A stretch of 64,000 bases of DNA from UBA6183 sp046314755. Its GTDB lineage: Bacteria; Bacteroidota; Bacteroidia; UKL13-3. A program made the translations under genes and the position numbers. Below are positions 1 through 9,050 of this stretch, one piece after another. A model generated the notes under the pieces. It saw nothing but the letters and a program-made list of their open reading frames with translations. It ran no database searches and was not told where the DNA came from. The stretch is taken from positions 1 through 64,000 of the forward strand of contig JBKDBG010000002.1 of the NCBI GenBank assembly GCA_046314755.1. The letters are read 5' to 3'. Numbering within the stretch: the first letter of the stretch is position 1; each line of letters begins with the position of its first letter.

Positions 1-1
1 G

Positions 2-667
2 AAAGTTGATTTTAGACCGTTTATTACGGTAAGCGGAATCAATTACAAAGAATTTAAAACCCAAAAAGTAAACATTGCTGAGTATTCTGCTATCATTCTT
101 AACTCACGCAACTCTGTAGACCATTTTTTTAGAATGTGCACTGAGTTGAAAATTGAAATGCCACCTGAAACAAAATATTTCTGTGTGAATGATAGTATTG
201 CTAATTATTTAGCAAAATATATACAGGTTCGTAAACGTAAGGTATTTGTAGGAAAATCAACCGAGATTGAGTTGCTTAATGTAATCAAAAACCATCCCGG
301 TGAAAATTATCTTTTTCCTTGCAGTGATTGGAGAAAACCTGATATTGAAAAGTTTATGAAGAAAAATAAATTCAAGTACAAAGAAGCGTTTTTCTACAAA
401 ATTGTTTCTGCTGACTTGAGTGATTTAACCAATGTGAACTATGACATTATTAGCTTTTTCAGTCCGGCTGATATTCGATCATTGTTTGAGAATTTCCCTG
501 AATTCAAACAAAACAATACACTCATCGCAGCATGGGGTGCCACAACGGCTAAAGCCATTACAGATTCAAAACTAACGGTAAATATAATGGCTCCAAGTCC
601 TGAGTCGCCTAGTATGATTATGGCTTTAGAAAAATACATCGAAACACATAATAAAAATGTTAGATAG
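2..667 (+). CDS. hemD: Uroporphyrinogen-III synthase, 5' end outside window
   Basis: The reading frame is open from base 2, so the gene enters from the left edge; the ATG at 134 is internal. About 221 residues are visible. HemD closes hydroxymethylbilane with ring-D inversion to uroporphyrinogen III in tetrapyrrole synthesis (cytosol). The two-lobed family pattern is present: an early strand with ILNSRNSVDHFF, a hinge near YFCVNDSIANYL, and the late ISFFSPADIRSLFENF and IAAWGATTAKA segments that match the SP(S)...F and G..TA motifs of the family. HemD often lies near T9SS genes in Bacteroidota, which fits the porP-gld cluster that follows. The 3' end is complete and followed by a terminator hairpin. 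Confidence 0.85.
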   Translation, partial: KVDFRPFITVSGINYKEFKTQKVNIAEYSAIILNSRNSVDHFFRMCTELKIEMPPETKYFCVNDSIANYLAKYIQVRKRKVFVGKSTEIELLNVIKNHPGENYLFPCSDWRKPDIEKFMKKNKFKYKEAFFYKIVSADLSDLTNVNYDIISFFSPADIRSLFENFPEFKQNNTLIAAWGATTAKAITDSKLTVNIMAPSPESPSMIMALEKYIETHNKNVR

Positions 668-689
668 TATAAAATATTCATTTTTTACG

Positions 690-719
690 AAGGGGGATAC
701 AATTTGTTCCCCTTTTTTT
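690..719 (+). terminator. Intrinsic terminator after hemD
   Basis: An AAGGGG/CCCCTT stem with a 13-base loop is followed by a run of seven T. It sits 23 bases after the hemD stop and separates it from porP. Confidence 0.7.
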
Positions 720-796
720 ATGGGCTAATTGTTATGATTTTTCAAAACAATTATTTAATATTGTTTAAACATTGATTTAAACGCAATCGTAAAAAC

Positions 797-1759
797 ATGA
801 AGAAGCTACTCATTGGAGTATTCCTAACAGTTACAACCTACACAGCATTTGCGCAACAGGACCCGCAGTTTACTCAGTTCTTCAGAACTAGATTATATTA
901 TAATCCTGCTTTTGCCGGTAGCCATAATGACAAAGACATTTGCGTAGGATTGATTGGTCGTGAACAATGGTTAGGCTTTGGATCAAGCAGCAAAGGCCAA
1001 ACTCCGTCTACTTATGCCGGTGATATTCATGCACCGTTGTTCAACAACAGAATCGGTGTTGGATTGAATATACTAACCGATGCGCAAGGTTTTGAAGGAA
1101 CACTCATGCCAACTTTTTCATTCGCGTTTCATCATACTTTTGCGAATAGCAGTAAATTATCAGCCGGTGTTGGTGTAGGGATTATTCAAAAATCACTTGA
1201 TCAAACAAAGCTTAATGCGCTAGATAAGGACGACAAACTATTGACAAACGAATTAATTAACGGTAACGCTCTGGATTTGAACTTTGGCCTTTACTATCAA
1301 ATTCCTACACTTTCAATATTTGACAACGTTTATATGGGCTTATCAACAGCTCACATCAACCAAGCCAAAGTAGAATATGGAAATATTAAGTACACCGCAA
1401 CCCGCCACTATTACTTTATGGCAGGTGGTGTTTACCAATTAACAAGTGATTTTACTCTTGAACCGAACATTTTTGTAAAGAATGCAGTTAAAACATCACT
1501 TGATATTAATGTGATGTCAACCTACCAAGAAAAATTGATGGGTGGATTAACGTACAGAAATGTCGATGCGATTGCTTTGTTATTGGGATATCGAATCCTG
1601 CCGAAGACTTCAGCTATGGTTTCCTACGATTTAACCACCAGCCGTTTGTCTCAATTCTCAAATGGTACGGTTGAGTTATCGGTTAGACATTGCTTTGGTG
1701 TTAAGTATGTACCAAGAGAAAAACCGGTAAGACCAATTTATACACCAAGATTCTTGTAA
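797..1759 (+). CDS. porP: PorP/SprF family type IX secretion outer-membrane protein
   Basis: The 320-residue protein has a signal peptide (MKKLLIGVFLTVTTYTAFA, cleavage before QQDP) and then the PorP/SprF hallmark QDPQFTQFF...YYNPAFAGS. Family members are outer-membrane barrels that anchor or assist T9SS cargo and SprB-type adhesins. The rest alternates short strands ending in a basic, aromatic-rich tail, as expected for a barrel. The gene heads the gldKLMN cluster, the usual place for the core PorP. It is named porP by context; in gliding species the same family includes SprF, and the sequence alone does not separate the two. Confidence 0.88.
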   Translation: MKKLLIGVFLTVTTYTAFAQQDPQFTQFFRTRLYYNPAFAGSHNDKDICVGLIGREQWLGFGSSSKGQTPSTYAGDIHAPLFNNRIGVGLNILTDAQGFEGTLMPTFSFAFHHTFANSSKLSAGVGVGIIQKSLDQTKLNALDKDDKLLTNELINGNALDLNFGLYYQIPTLSIFDNVYMGLSTAHINQAKVEYGNIKYTATRHYYFMAGGVYQLTSDFTLEPNIFVKNAVKTSLDINVMSTYQEKLMGGLTYRNVDAIALLLGYRILPKTSAMVSYDLTTSRLSQFSNGTVELSVRHCFGVKYVPREKPVRPIYTPRFL

Positions 1760-1817
1760 GATAAAATAATAATAACCAGCACAAACCGTTATTAATTTGA
1801 AAAAAAAGGCGGTTTAG

Positions 1818-1847
1818 TTGGAAATTTAATCTTAATACATAATTTTG
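1818..1847 (+). promoter_or_regulatory. Bacteroidota-type promoter before gldK
   Basis: TTG at 1818-1820, 19 bases, then TAATTTTG at 1840-1847, matching the Bacteroidota -33 TTTG / -7 TAnnTTTG pattern. It lies 31 bases before the gldK ATG and suggests that gldKLMN can be transcribed apart from porP. Confidence 0.55.
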
Positions 1848-1878
1848 CCTTATTCAAACAAACTATACGAACACGAAA

Positions 1879-3177
1879 ATGAAAACAATGAAGTGGCTCA
1901 TATCTGCATTTGTTCTGGTAACCTTAGCCGGTTGCTCGAGTAGTGACAGGGGCGAACTTACTGGGGTTCCGGGACGTAAGACTTGGTTCCACCCACAGCC
2001 CTACGGTACAATTTATGTGCCTTCGGGTTCTATTCATATCGGTTCAAATGAGCAGGATGTTCCGATGGCTCAGATTGCACCAAACCGTCAGATTACAATT
2101 ACGGCTTTTTACATGGATGAAACAGAAATCACCAATAACGAATATCGTCAATTCGTTTATTGGGTTCAAGATTCGTTGTTTCGCCAAAAATTAGCCGAAG
2201 CTGATCCTGACAAGTATTACTATCCGCTTCCGGAAGGTGAAGAGGATGAGTCAATGCGTGGATTGAACTGGGAGCAAAAAATTGAAGAAGAAGATGCCAA
2301 GGAAAATGAAGAGATTAAAAATCTTTTCTACAACCAGGCTGAAACCTACTTCCGTGTAAAACAAATTGATGTTCGAAAATTAGTGTACGCTTATGATTAT
2401 ATCGATCAAAAAGCGGCCGCAGCTGTTAAACGTCAAAATTGGAAAAACGTTAATCGTGGTGATTTCAAAAAACGTAAAGAAGTTGAAATCTATCCCGATA
2501 CTTTAGTATTCATCAGAGATTATACTTACTCTTATAATGAGCCAATGACCCAAGTTTATTTCTGGCATCCGAAATATGATGATTATCCGGTTGTTGGTGT
2601 GAATTGGAAACAAGCCAATGCTTTTTGCAATTGGAGAACGAAATATTTAAACTCGTTTTACTCAGACATTTTAGAAAATACCGTTACCGATTTCAGATTG
2701 CCAACCGAATATGAGTGGGAATATGCAGCCAGAGGAGGTAGAGATCAAACTATGTATCCATGGGGTGGTCCATACATCAGAAACGCTAAAGGTTGCGCAC
2801 TTGCTAATTTTAAGCCTGGCCGAGGCGAATACAGTTCTGACGGTGGTGTTTATCCAATTCGCGTTGCATCTTACTTCCCGAATGACTTCGGTTTGTACGA
2901 TATGTCAGGTAACTTAGCTGAGTGGACAAGTTCAGCATACTCAGAAAGTGGTAATCTATTCAGTCACGATTTAAATCCGGATTATCAATACGATGCAGTA
3001 GACACCGATTCGGAAACACTTAAACGTAAAACAATTCGCGGTGGTTCTTGGAAAGATGTTGCATATTATGTTCAAAACGGAACGCGTACCTATGAATACC
3101 AAGATAGTTCAAACTCTTACGTAGGTTTCCGTTGTGTAATGAGTTACATCGGACGTTCTAGTAGAGATAAACAATAA
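1879..3177 (+). CDS. gldK: Type IX secretion ring lipoprotein GldK/PorK
   Basis: The 432-residue protein begins with a lipoprotein signal, lipobox LAGC with Cys19. The remainder is a formylglycine-generating-enzyme-like (FGE-sulfatase) fold: YVPSGSIHIGS near residue 50, ETEITNNEYRQF near 90, VGVNWKQANAFCNWR near 240, FRLPTEYEWEYAARGG near 275, FGLYDMSGNLAEW near 340 and a closing GGSWKD...VGFRCV. In GldK/PorK this fold is structural: with GldN/PorN it forms the periplasmic ring under the outer membrane. A long charged insertion (about residues 115-215) interrupts the fold, typical of GldK against ordinary FGE proteins. gldL follows after 61 bases. Confidence 0.94.
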   Translation: MKTMKWLISAFVLVTLAGCSSSDRGELTGVPGRKTWFHPQPYGTIYVPSGSIHIGSNEQDVPMAQIAPNRQITITAFYMDETEITNNEYRQFVYWVQDSLFRQKLAEADPDKYYYPLPEGEEDESMRGLNWEQKIEEEDAKENEEIKNLFYNQAETYFRVKQIDVRKLVYAYDYIDQKAAAAVKRQNWKNVNRGDFKKRKEVEIYPDTLVFIRDYTYSYNEPMTQVYFWHPKYDDYPVVGVNWKQANAFCNWRTKYLNSFYSDILENTVTDFRLPTEYEWEYAARGGRDQTMYPWGGPYIRNAKGCALANFKPGRGEYSSDGGVYPIRVASYFPNDFGLYDMSGNLAEWTSSAYSESGNLFSHDLNPDYQYDAVDTDSETLKRKTIRGGSWKDVAYYVQNGTRTYEYQDSSNSYVGFRCVMSYIGRSSRDKQ

Positions 3178-3238
3178 AAACTAACATTTAATAGCTTATA
3201 AAATCAACAAATTAAAACAACCTTAAAAACACAGTAAC

Positions 3239-4048
3239 ATGTCAGGATCAAACAGTTTCTTCGAAAGCATGGCTTTCAAAAAAGTAATGGCCAAGGTTTA
3301 TGGCTTAGGTGCAGCAGTAGTTATCGTTGGTGCATTATTCAAGATTCTTCACTGGCCAGGCGCGGACGTAATGCTTATGGTAGGTTTATTAACAGAGGCC
3401 TTTTTATTTACGATTTCAGCTTTCGAGCCATTACATAAAGAAATTGATTGGACATTGGTTTATCCTGAGTTAGCTGGCTTAGATACAAAACAAGAAACGA
3501 ATGCTGCTAAAAAAGGAACAGTTTCACAACAATTAGACCAAATGCTTGAGGAAGCAAAAGTTGGCCCTGAGTTAATTCAAAGCTTAGGTAATGGACTAAA
3601 AAGTTTAAGCGAAAATGTAAACAACTTAAAAGATTTATCATCTGCTGCTGTAGCTACTGATGAATATACTAAAAATGTACAAACTGCTGCCCAATCTGTA
3701 AGCGGAATTAGCAGTTCTTACTCAAAAGCAGTAGATGCAATCTCTGGATTGGTAACAGCATCAGAAGGTTCAAAAGAATATGGTGTTCAAATTGACAGAA
3801 TGACTAAGAATTTATCATCATTAAATGCTGTTTATGAATTAGAAATTGCTGAGTCAAACAACCATTTGAAATCAATTAATGAATTCGTAGGTAACTTATC
3901 TAAAGTTGTAAACACTCTTGGTGATTCACACGCAGAAGCTGAAAACTTCAGGAAAGAAATTGGTAAATTATCAAATAACTTAACCTCTCTAAACCAAGTT
4001 TATGGCAATATGCTAGCTGCCATGAATGTGAACAGAGGCTCAAATTAA
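3239..4048 (+). CDS. gldL: Type IX secretion motor subunit GldL/PorL
   Basis: This 269-residue inner-membrane protein has two transmembrane helices near the N terminus (about residues 20-36 and 43-62) joined by the short ILHWPGAD turn that is diagnostic of GldL. Glu53 in helix 2 (LLTEAFLF) is the likely counterpart of the proton-pathway glutamate described in GldL (E49 in Flavobacterium johnsoniae). After residue 70 the protein is a long cytoplasmic helical region rich in Ser, Asn and Leu with coiled-coil character. GldL pentamers surround a GldM dimer and use proton-motive force to drive secretion and gliding. Confidence 0.95.
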   Translation: MSGSNSFFESMAFKKVMAKVYGLGAAVVIVGALFKILHWPGADVMLMVGLLTEAFLFTISAFEPLHKEIDWTLVYPELAGLDTKQETNAAKKGTVSQQLDQMLEEAKVGPELIQSLGNGLKSLSENVNNLKDLSSAAVATDEYTKNVQTAAQSVSGISSSYSKAVDAISGLVTASEGSKEYGVQIDRMTKNLSSLNAVYELEIAESNNHLKSINEFVGNLSKVVNTLGDSHAEAENFRKEIGKLSNNLTSLNQVYGNMLAAMNVNRGSN

Positions 4049-4098
4049 TTCATCGTCATTTTATACATATTCTAATCTAAAAACAAGGAGAATAACAA

Positions 4099-5688
4099 AT
4101 GGCAGATAGTAAAGCATCACCGAGGCAGAAGATGATCAACATGATGTATCTCGTGTTGACAGCGTTGTTAGCGCTGAACGTTTCTGCTGAAATTTTAAAG
4201 GCGTTTCACTTGGTTGAAACAAGTATGGAGCGTGCCGGTGAAAATATCGACAGGAAAAATGAAGAAACCTTTAAGGCTATTCAAAAATATAAAGCAGACC
4301 ACCCAGGTGATAAAATTGCAATAGATTCTGAAAAACAAGCTGCGGATGCCATGAAAATTGCTGCGGATGCTGTAAAATATTTTCAGGAAATTAAAGATGA
4401 TTTGATCGCTAAAACCGGTGGATACAAGGAAGATTCAAATGGTGACGGCAAGGTTGAAGATGAGGAAATAATTGGTGCAAGTAATGTTGAAATCCATGCC
4501 AACATCATGATTAACCAAGGAAAAGGTACTGAAATCAAAAATAAGATCAACGAAATTCGTCAGAAATTGATTAATTGTTTACCTAAGGACAAGCAGGCTG
4601 AAATTAAATCTGATTTGGTTACTCCTGATCCACCTGAGCATGAAGGCAAAAAAATCTCTTGGGAATCAGAAATGTTTGAGCACCCACCTTTGGCTGCTGT
4701 TAACACGCTCTTAACCAAAATTCAAAATGATGTTAAAAACACCCAATCTCAAATTTTATCAATCTTAAAAAATGGTTTATTAGGTGACATTGTTGTTGTT
4801 GATAATTTTGATGCACAGGTAATTCCTACCAATGGTACAAATATTTCATTGGGTAGTAAGTATGCCGCTGATATTTTCTTAGCTGCCGCTTCTTCTAAAA
4901 CAGATGCTCAAGTAACCGTTAATGGGCGTCCGGTTAAAATGGAAAATGGTATCGGTAAATTTGATATGTCACCATCTTCAGAAGGAGAACAAAAATTTAA
5001 GGCCGTGATTACCACTAAAAAAGCATCGGGTAAAGTAGAATCTTATGAAAAAGAATTTACATTTACCGCGATTAAACCTTTGGCAGTTATCTCTGCAACC
5101 AAAATGAATGTGGTTTATATTGGATTGGAAAATCCAATTTCAGTATCAGTACCTGGATACATACCTTCTGAAATTACTACAACACTGGAACCTTCAAGTG
5201 CAGGCCAATTAAAGCCAGATCCTAAAAATAAAGGAGCATATTTATTAACTTTAAATAGAAGTGCCAGTAAGGTTAAAATTGTAGTTTCCGTTAAAGATAA
5301 AGGATCAAATAGTGTTAAACGTATGGGTGAGCAAGAGTATCGTGTACGTATGGTACCTGATCCAATTCCTGCCTTAGGAACAGTTGAAGTTAGTGGTAAC
5401 GTTGCGGCTGCTCAAATCAAGGCGCAGAATGTGGTTCGTGCTCCATTAAAAAACTTTGCTTTTGAGGGTGTAACTTACGTTCCTTACGAATTTCAGTTTT
5501 TAATGATTCCTAAACGTGGCGGACAAGCATTTGTAGAACAAGGAAAAGGGCAAATGTTATCAGGTGGTATGCAAGCCGCTTTAGCAAGAGCCGTTAAAGG
5601 TGATAAAATTATCATCACAAACATTAAGGTAAAAGGTCCTGATGGAAACCGCCAATTACCTTCACCATTAGTATTTGATGTACAATAA
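4099..5688 (+). CDS. gldM: Type IX secretion motor subunit GldM/PorM
   Basis: The 529-residue protein has a short cytoplasmic start (MADSKASPRQK), one transmembrane helix (about residues 13-32, MMYLVLTALLALNVSAE) and a long periplasmic part. That part holds a helical first domain followed by beta-rich domains with repeated Gly/Pro strands, matching the D1-D4 architecture of GldM. Arg9 before the helix corresponds to the conserved Arg of the GldLM motor. GldM is the rotor or shaft spanning the periplasm to the GldKN ring. AAGGAG lies 9 bases before the ATG, an unusually good Shine-Dalgarno match for this phylum. gldN starts 4 bases after the stop. Confidence 0.95.
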   Translation: MADSKASPRQKMINMMYLVLTALLALNVSAEILKAFHLVETSMERAGENIDRKNEETFKAIQKYKADHPGDKIAIDSEKQAADAMKIAADAVKYFQEIKDDLIAKTGGYKEDSNGDGKVEDEEIIGASNVEIHANIMINQGKGTEIKNKINEIRQKLINCLPKDKQAEIKSDLVTPDPPEHEGKKISWESEMFEHPPLAAVNTLLTKIQNDVKNTQSQILSILKNGLLGDIVVVDNFDAQVIPTNGTNISLGSKYAADIFLAAASSKTDAQVTVNGRPVKMENGIGKFDMSPSSEGEQKFKAVITTKKASGKVESYEKEFTFTAIKPLAVISATKMNVVYIGLENPISVSVPGYIPSEITTTLEPSSAGQLKPDPKNKGAYLLTLNRSASKVKIVVSVKDKGSNSVKRMGEQEYRVRMVPDPIPALGTVEVSGNVAAAQIKAQNVVRAPLKNFAFEGVTYVPYEFQFLMIPKRGGQAFVEQGKGQMLSGGMQAALARAVKGDKIIITNIKVKGPDGNRQLPSPLVFDVQ

Positions 5689-5692
5689 GAAT

Positions 5693-6547
5693 ATGAAAAA
5701 GTTATTAGCAATTGTATTTACCTGTCTTTCAGCTGTAACCATGGCTCAAGGTGTGTATGATGATTTCATCTATACCCGCCAAGCGGTTACTGAACGTAAG
5801 GTAATTGAATGGCCATATTTAAGAGAGGCTGACGTAATGTGGGCGAGAAGAGTATGGCGTATCATAGACACGCGTGAAAAACAAAATCAACCGATGCAAT
5901 GGCCTAAAAATCCATTAAACGTGATTTTGTATAACGCAATTATGTCTAATAAATTGATTGCTTACAAAAATGACTCCTTATCGAGTTATTACACTACTGA
6001 AGAGTGGGAGAATTTCTTTGCTCAGAAAAAGCCTGAAAAGAAACTGAAAGATCCAAACGGTGATCCTGATGATCCGGAAAATATCTACATGGATACCGTT
6101 AATATAAAACTTGTAGCTGCTGATATTAAGAAGTATAAAGTGGTTGAAGATTGGATTTTTGATAAGAAGGAATCGCGCATGTATGTTCGTATCATTGCTA
6201 TTGCTCCAATTGTATCTCCACAGATTGAAGGTGCAGATATTGGAGAACAAGAGTGGGGATGGCTAAAATATCATAAAGATGTGAGTGACCAAGATTTGTA
6301 TGATTTCCGCGACATCATGGTGAACATGGAAGTTTTCAATCGCCAAAATGATGCAGCTCGTTTAACTTACGATGATTGGTTTGAACAGCGCTTGTTTAGC
6401 AGCTACATTATAAAAGAGGCGAACCCTTATGATATGGCTATTAAAGAATTCTCTGATTTTAAAGATGACGGTGTTTCCGCACTACTCGAATCAGAAAGAA
6501 TAAAACAAGAGTTATTCGAAAAAGAACACGATTTGTGGGAATATTAA
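5693..6547 (+). CDS. gldN: Type IX secretion ring protein GldN/PorN
   Basis: The start was chosen at 5693 because MKKLLAIVFTCLSAVTMAQG is a clear signal peptide; an in-frame upstream start at 5675 would add six residues inside gldM. The mature protein (284 residues before cleavage) contains the GldN signatures READVMWARRVWRIID, NPLNVILYNAI, DWIFDKKESRMYVRIIAIAP and TYDDWFEQRLFSSYI. GldN is periplasmic and pairs with GldK in the ring that couples the GldLM motor to the outer-membrane translocon. It is last in the cluster and followed by a terminator. sprA, sprE and sprT are not in this window. Confidence 0.95.
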   Translation: MKKLLAIVFTCLSAVTMAQGVYDDFIYTRQAVTERKVIEWPYLREADVMWARRVWRIIDTREKQNQPMQWPKNPLNVILYNAIMSNKLIAYKNDSLSSYYTTEEWENFFAQKKPEKKLKDPNGDPDDPENIYMDTVNIKLVAADIKKYKVVEDWIFDKKESRMYVRIIAIAPIVSPQIEGADIGEQEWGWLKYHKDVSDQDLYDFRDIMVNMEVFNRQNDAARLTYDDWFEQRLFSSYIIKEANPYDMAIKEFSDFKDDGVSALLESERIKQELFEKEHDLWEY

Positions 6548-6554
6548 AATAGTG

Positions 6555-6583
6555 AAAACCCGGCCTTTTGGTCGGGTTTTTTT
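6555..6583. terminator. Terminator between gldN and dtd (convergent)
   Basis: An AAAACCCG stem pairs with CGGGTTTT around a GC-rich loop and is followed by more T in the plus direction. It lies between convergent genes and can serve both; the dtd stop codon overlaps its 3' edge. Confidence 0.75.
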
Positions 6584-7037
6584 ATTCCTTGTTTTTGCTG
6601 TCGATTATTATGGTTACAGGCCCGTCATTGCATAAGTCTACTTTCATATCGGCCCCAAACTCTCCTGTATTTACTGAGGCTACACCTGATTGAGATTTGA
6701 AAAGTGTTACAAATTGATGGTATAGTTTCTTTGCATCCTCAGGCTTAGCTGCTTTAATATAACTAGGACGATTTCCTTTTTGTGTGCTGGCATACAGTGT
6801 GAATTGACTCACCAACAACACCTCACCTTGCACATCCACGCATGATAAATTCATCACACCAAGATCATCATTAAATATACGAAGGTTGCTTATTTTCTTA
6901 CACATCCATTCAAAATCAACTTGATTATCGGCTTCTTCAAAACCGCAAAGCACCAAAAGTCCATGTTTGATTTCTGATTTTATGCTTCCATTAATGGTTA
7001 CTGATGCCTGTGAAACACGTTGAATAACTACCCTCAT
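6582..7037 (-). CDS. dtd: D-aminoacyl-tRNA deacylase
   Basis: The 151 residues match full-length Dtd. The protein starts MRVVIQRVSQASV, has the active-site SQFTLYAST segment near residue 78 and ends with the conserved NTGEFGADMKVDLCNDGPVT segment that supplies the second active-site motif. Dtd hydrolyses D-aminoacyl-tRNA (and Gly-tRNA(Ala)), protecting translation from wrong-handed amino acids. It starts two bases after the rsgA stop, as the last gene of a minus-strand operon of a DUF429 gene, crcB, rsgA and dtd. Confidence 0.95.
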   Translation of the reverse strand: MRVVIQRVSQASVTINGSIKSEIKHGLLVLCGFEEADNQVDFEWMCKKISNLRIFNDDLGVMNLSCVDVQGEVLLVSQFTLYASTQKGNRPSYIKAAKPEDAKKLYHQFVTLFKSQSGVASVNTGEFGADMKVDLCNDGPVTIIIDSKNKE

Positions 7038-7039
7038 AC

Positions 7040-7960
7040 TTAATCGTAATAATCTTCTTTGGTTAGCATATTAATGTAACTTTCATAACGCTCTTCTGCA
7101 ATAAGGCCAGATTCAACCGCTTGTTTAATGGCACAACCCGGTTCGTTCAAATGCTTACAATTGTTAAATTTACATTGGGTAAGGTAAGGTCTCATTTCGA
7201 TGAAATAGTGGGATAACTCAGCTTCGTCAAAATCAACCAAGCCAAATTCTTTTATACCGGGAGTATCGATAATGTAACCTCCAAAATCCAATTCGAACAT
7301 TTCTGCAAATGTGGTAGTGTGCATGCCTTTTTGTGAAAAATTGGAAATTTGTCCGGTTTTTAAATGCAGGTTTGGCGAAATGCTGTTTAACAAGGATGAC
7401 TTCCCTACCCCGGAATGCCCACTTACCAAAGTAGTTTTTTGAGTTAAAATTTCTTTTAATGTTTCCGTGTTTTTCCCTGATATAATAGAGGTGTCAAAAC
7501 AGGTATAGCCTATATTTTTGTATAAGTGTATGGTTTGATTCAAGATTTCAGCTAGTTCACCTTCGCATAAATCTGATTTGTTAAACACAATGATGGAAGG
7601 AATATGATAGGCTTCTGCAGTTAGCAATAACCTGTCAATAAATCCTAACGAGGTAACCGGATAAACCAATGTGGCTACAATTAGTAACTGATCAATATTA
7701 CCGGCGATGATATGTGTTTGTTTAGAGAGGTTACTCGATTTTCTGATGATGTAGTTTTTTCGCTGTTCAATTTTGGTTATAATACCATGTTCCGTTGATG
7801 ATTCTTTTTCCACTTCAACCCAATCCCCAACTGCAATTGGATTGGTATGTTTTATACCTTCTAATCGAAACCTGCCTTTAATTCTGCATTGAATTTTGGT
7901 TTTATCTTCCAATAAAATATCATACCAACTTCCGGTTGATCGAATGACAATTCCTCTCAT
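7040..7960 (-). CDS. rsgA: Ribosome small-subunit GTPase RsgA (YjeQ)
   Basis: The 306-residue protein shows the circularly permuted GTPase order of the RsgA family: an OB-fold N terminus (residues 1-90), then G4 NKSD near 125, G1 GHSGVGKSS near 180, G3 DTPG near 230, then the C-terminal zinc finger CKFNNCKHLNEPGC. RsgA assists late maturation of the 30S subunit. Its first codon overlaps the end of crcB by 4 bases (ATGA), implying coupled translation. Confidence 0.96.
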   Translation of the reverse strand: MRGIVIRSTGSWYDILLEDKTKIQCRIKGRFRLEGIKHTNPIAVGDWVEVEKESSTEHGIITKIEQRKNYIIRKSSNLSKQTHIIAGNIDQLLIVATLVYPVTSLGFIDRLLLTAEAYHIPSIIVFNKSDLCEGELAEILNQTIHLYKNIGYTCFDTSIISGKNTETLKEILTQKTTLVSGHSGVGKSSLLNSISPNLHLKTGQISNFSQKGMHTTTFAEMFELDFGGYIIDTPGIKEFGLVDFDEAELSHYFIEMRPYLTQCKFNNCKHLNEPGCAIKQAVESGLIAEERYESYINMLTKEDYYD

Positions 7961-8328
7961 ACACTTTTTGAAAAATAATAACCTGCGTATACGGACAGTA
8001 GTCCTGCCAAATTACTAATAAGAATATAGAATACAGCCTTAATAATTTTTCCTTGAGTAAGCATTATAAATGTTTCCAAACCAAATGCACTGAAAGTGGT
8101 AAAACCTCCAAGTATGCCCGTTATAACCATTGATTTTATCCAAATATCAGATGATGGTTTAATTGGGATGACGAACAACAAACCAATAAAAAAGCAGCCC
8201 ACAATATTTACAACTAAAGTATGTGTTGGAAAATCAGTTAATTGGTCGGGTTTGAGTAATTGACTAACGCCAAACCTTGATGATGCTCCTATGGCTCCAC
8301 CTAAAGCTACCCATAACAGTTGTTTCAT
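7957..8328 (-). CDS. crcB: Fluoride channel CrcB/Fluc
   Basis: A 123-residue protein with four hydrophobic helices and the Fluc signatures GGAIGASSRFGVSQL at the start and GILGGFTTFSAFGLE near residue 80. Fluc proteins are dual-topology dimeric fluoride exporters of the inner membrane; only one copy is here, consistent with a homodimer. No fluoride riboswitch can sit directly before it, because the preceding gene ends only 13 bases upstream; its expression therefore depends on the operon. Confidence 0.93.
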   Translation of the reverse strand: MKQLLWVALGGAIGASSRFGVSQLLKPDQLTDFPTHTLVVNIVGCFFIGLLFVIPIKPSSDIWIKSMVITGILGGFTTFSAFGLETFIMLTQGKIIKAVFYILISNLAGLLSVYAGYYFSKSV

Positions 8329-8341
8329 GTGGTAAAGATAA

Positions 8342-8941
8342 CTAAATAACTATGATACCTTCAATAGGATTGCCAATTTCCGAGTGTTCATTATTTACTT
8401 TTCTACACGCAATGGTCCAGCAAATCCAAGCATCAACAGCATGCCATGACATGAAATTTTGGGGTTGAAGAAATTTATGTGGAAGTTGTTTCACCTGATT
8501 TAAGAACGGTGATATATCGGCCGTGTTTTTTTTATTGTAATGTTGATTGAGGTTGTATTGTTTGACCCATGCTGCCGGATACACCTCAAATATATGGTCA
8601 ACCTTTGACGCTAATTTACTTTTAAGTTGCATGGCTCTGGCAGTTAATCCGCCTAAAAACATGGGCGACATGGCACCAAGCTGTTTATCACATTGGCGAT
8701 AAAAGTAATCGGAACCTTGAATATTTGAATCTGAAAATTGATTCGCATATACCAAAGGGAGTGACAATGGTGCATCAATTCCTATTTCGGCTGTTTTGTT
8801 CTTGCACACAAATGCATGAATAAATTCATCTGCATCTTCATTTTTGTTGCAATAAAACAGTTTAGGCGTTTTGTTGGAGTTGCCATAACAAATTACTGTT
8901 GTTCCTGCAAGTTTACTTCCATAGTCAATACCAATAATCAT
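8342..8941 (-). CDS. DUF429 family protein (RNase H-like fold)
   Basis: The start was placed at the ATG giving MIIGIDYGSKLAGTTV (199 residues), since the first beta-strand of the RNase H-like fold begins there; a start at 9004 would add 21 residues with no family match. IGIDYGS near residue 3 and IGIDAPLSLP near residue 80 hold the acidic residues expected for the metal site, and MSPMFLGGLTARAM and HAVDAWICW also fit DUF429. The biological role of DUF429 proteins is not established. First gene of the minus operon, divergent from adk. Confidence 0.7.
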   Translation of the reverse strand: MIIGIDYGSKLAGTTVICYGNSNKTPKLFYCNKNEDADEFIHAFVCKNKTAEIGIDAPLSLPLVYANQFSDSNIQGSDYFYRQCDKQLGAMSPMFLGGLTARAMQLKSKLASKVDHIFEVYPAAWVKQYNLNQHYNKKNTADISPFLNQVKQLPHKFLQPQNFMSWHAVDAWICWTIACRKVNNEHSEIGNPIEGIIVI

Positions 8942-9050
8942 ATTAATTAAACATTTGTGCATGAAATAAGTTGTACGTGGGAATAATGATTTAAAACAAT
9001 TCATTTAAATCAATAAATTCCCTTATTTCGCAGATGTAAAATAATAAACT

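Noticed and set aside
8942..9004. 21-residue extension of the DUF429 protein
   Set aside because: The RNase H-like fold starts at MIIGIDYGS; the extension has no match and lies in the divergent promoter region with adk.
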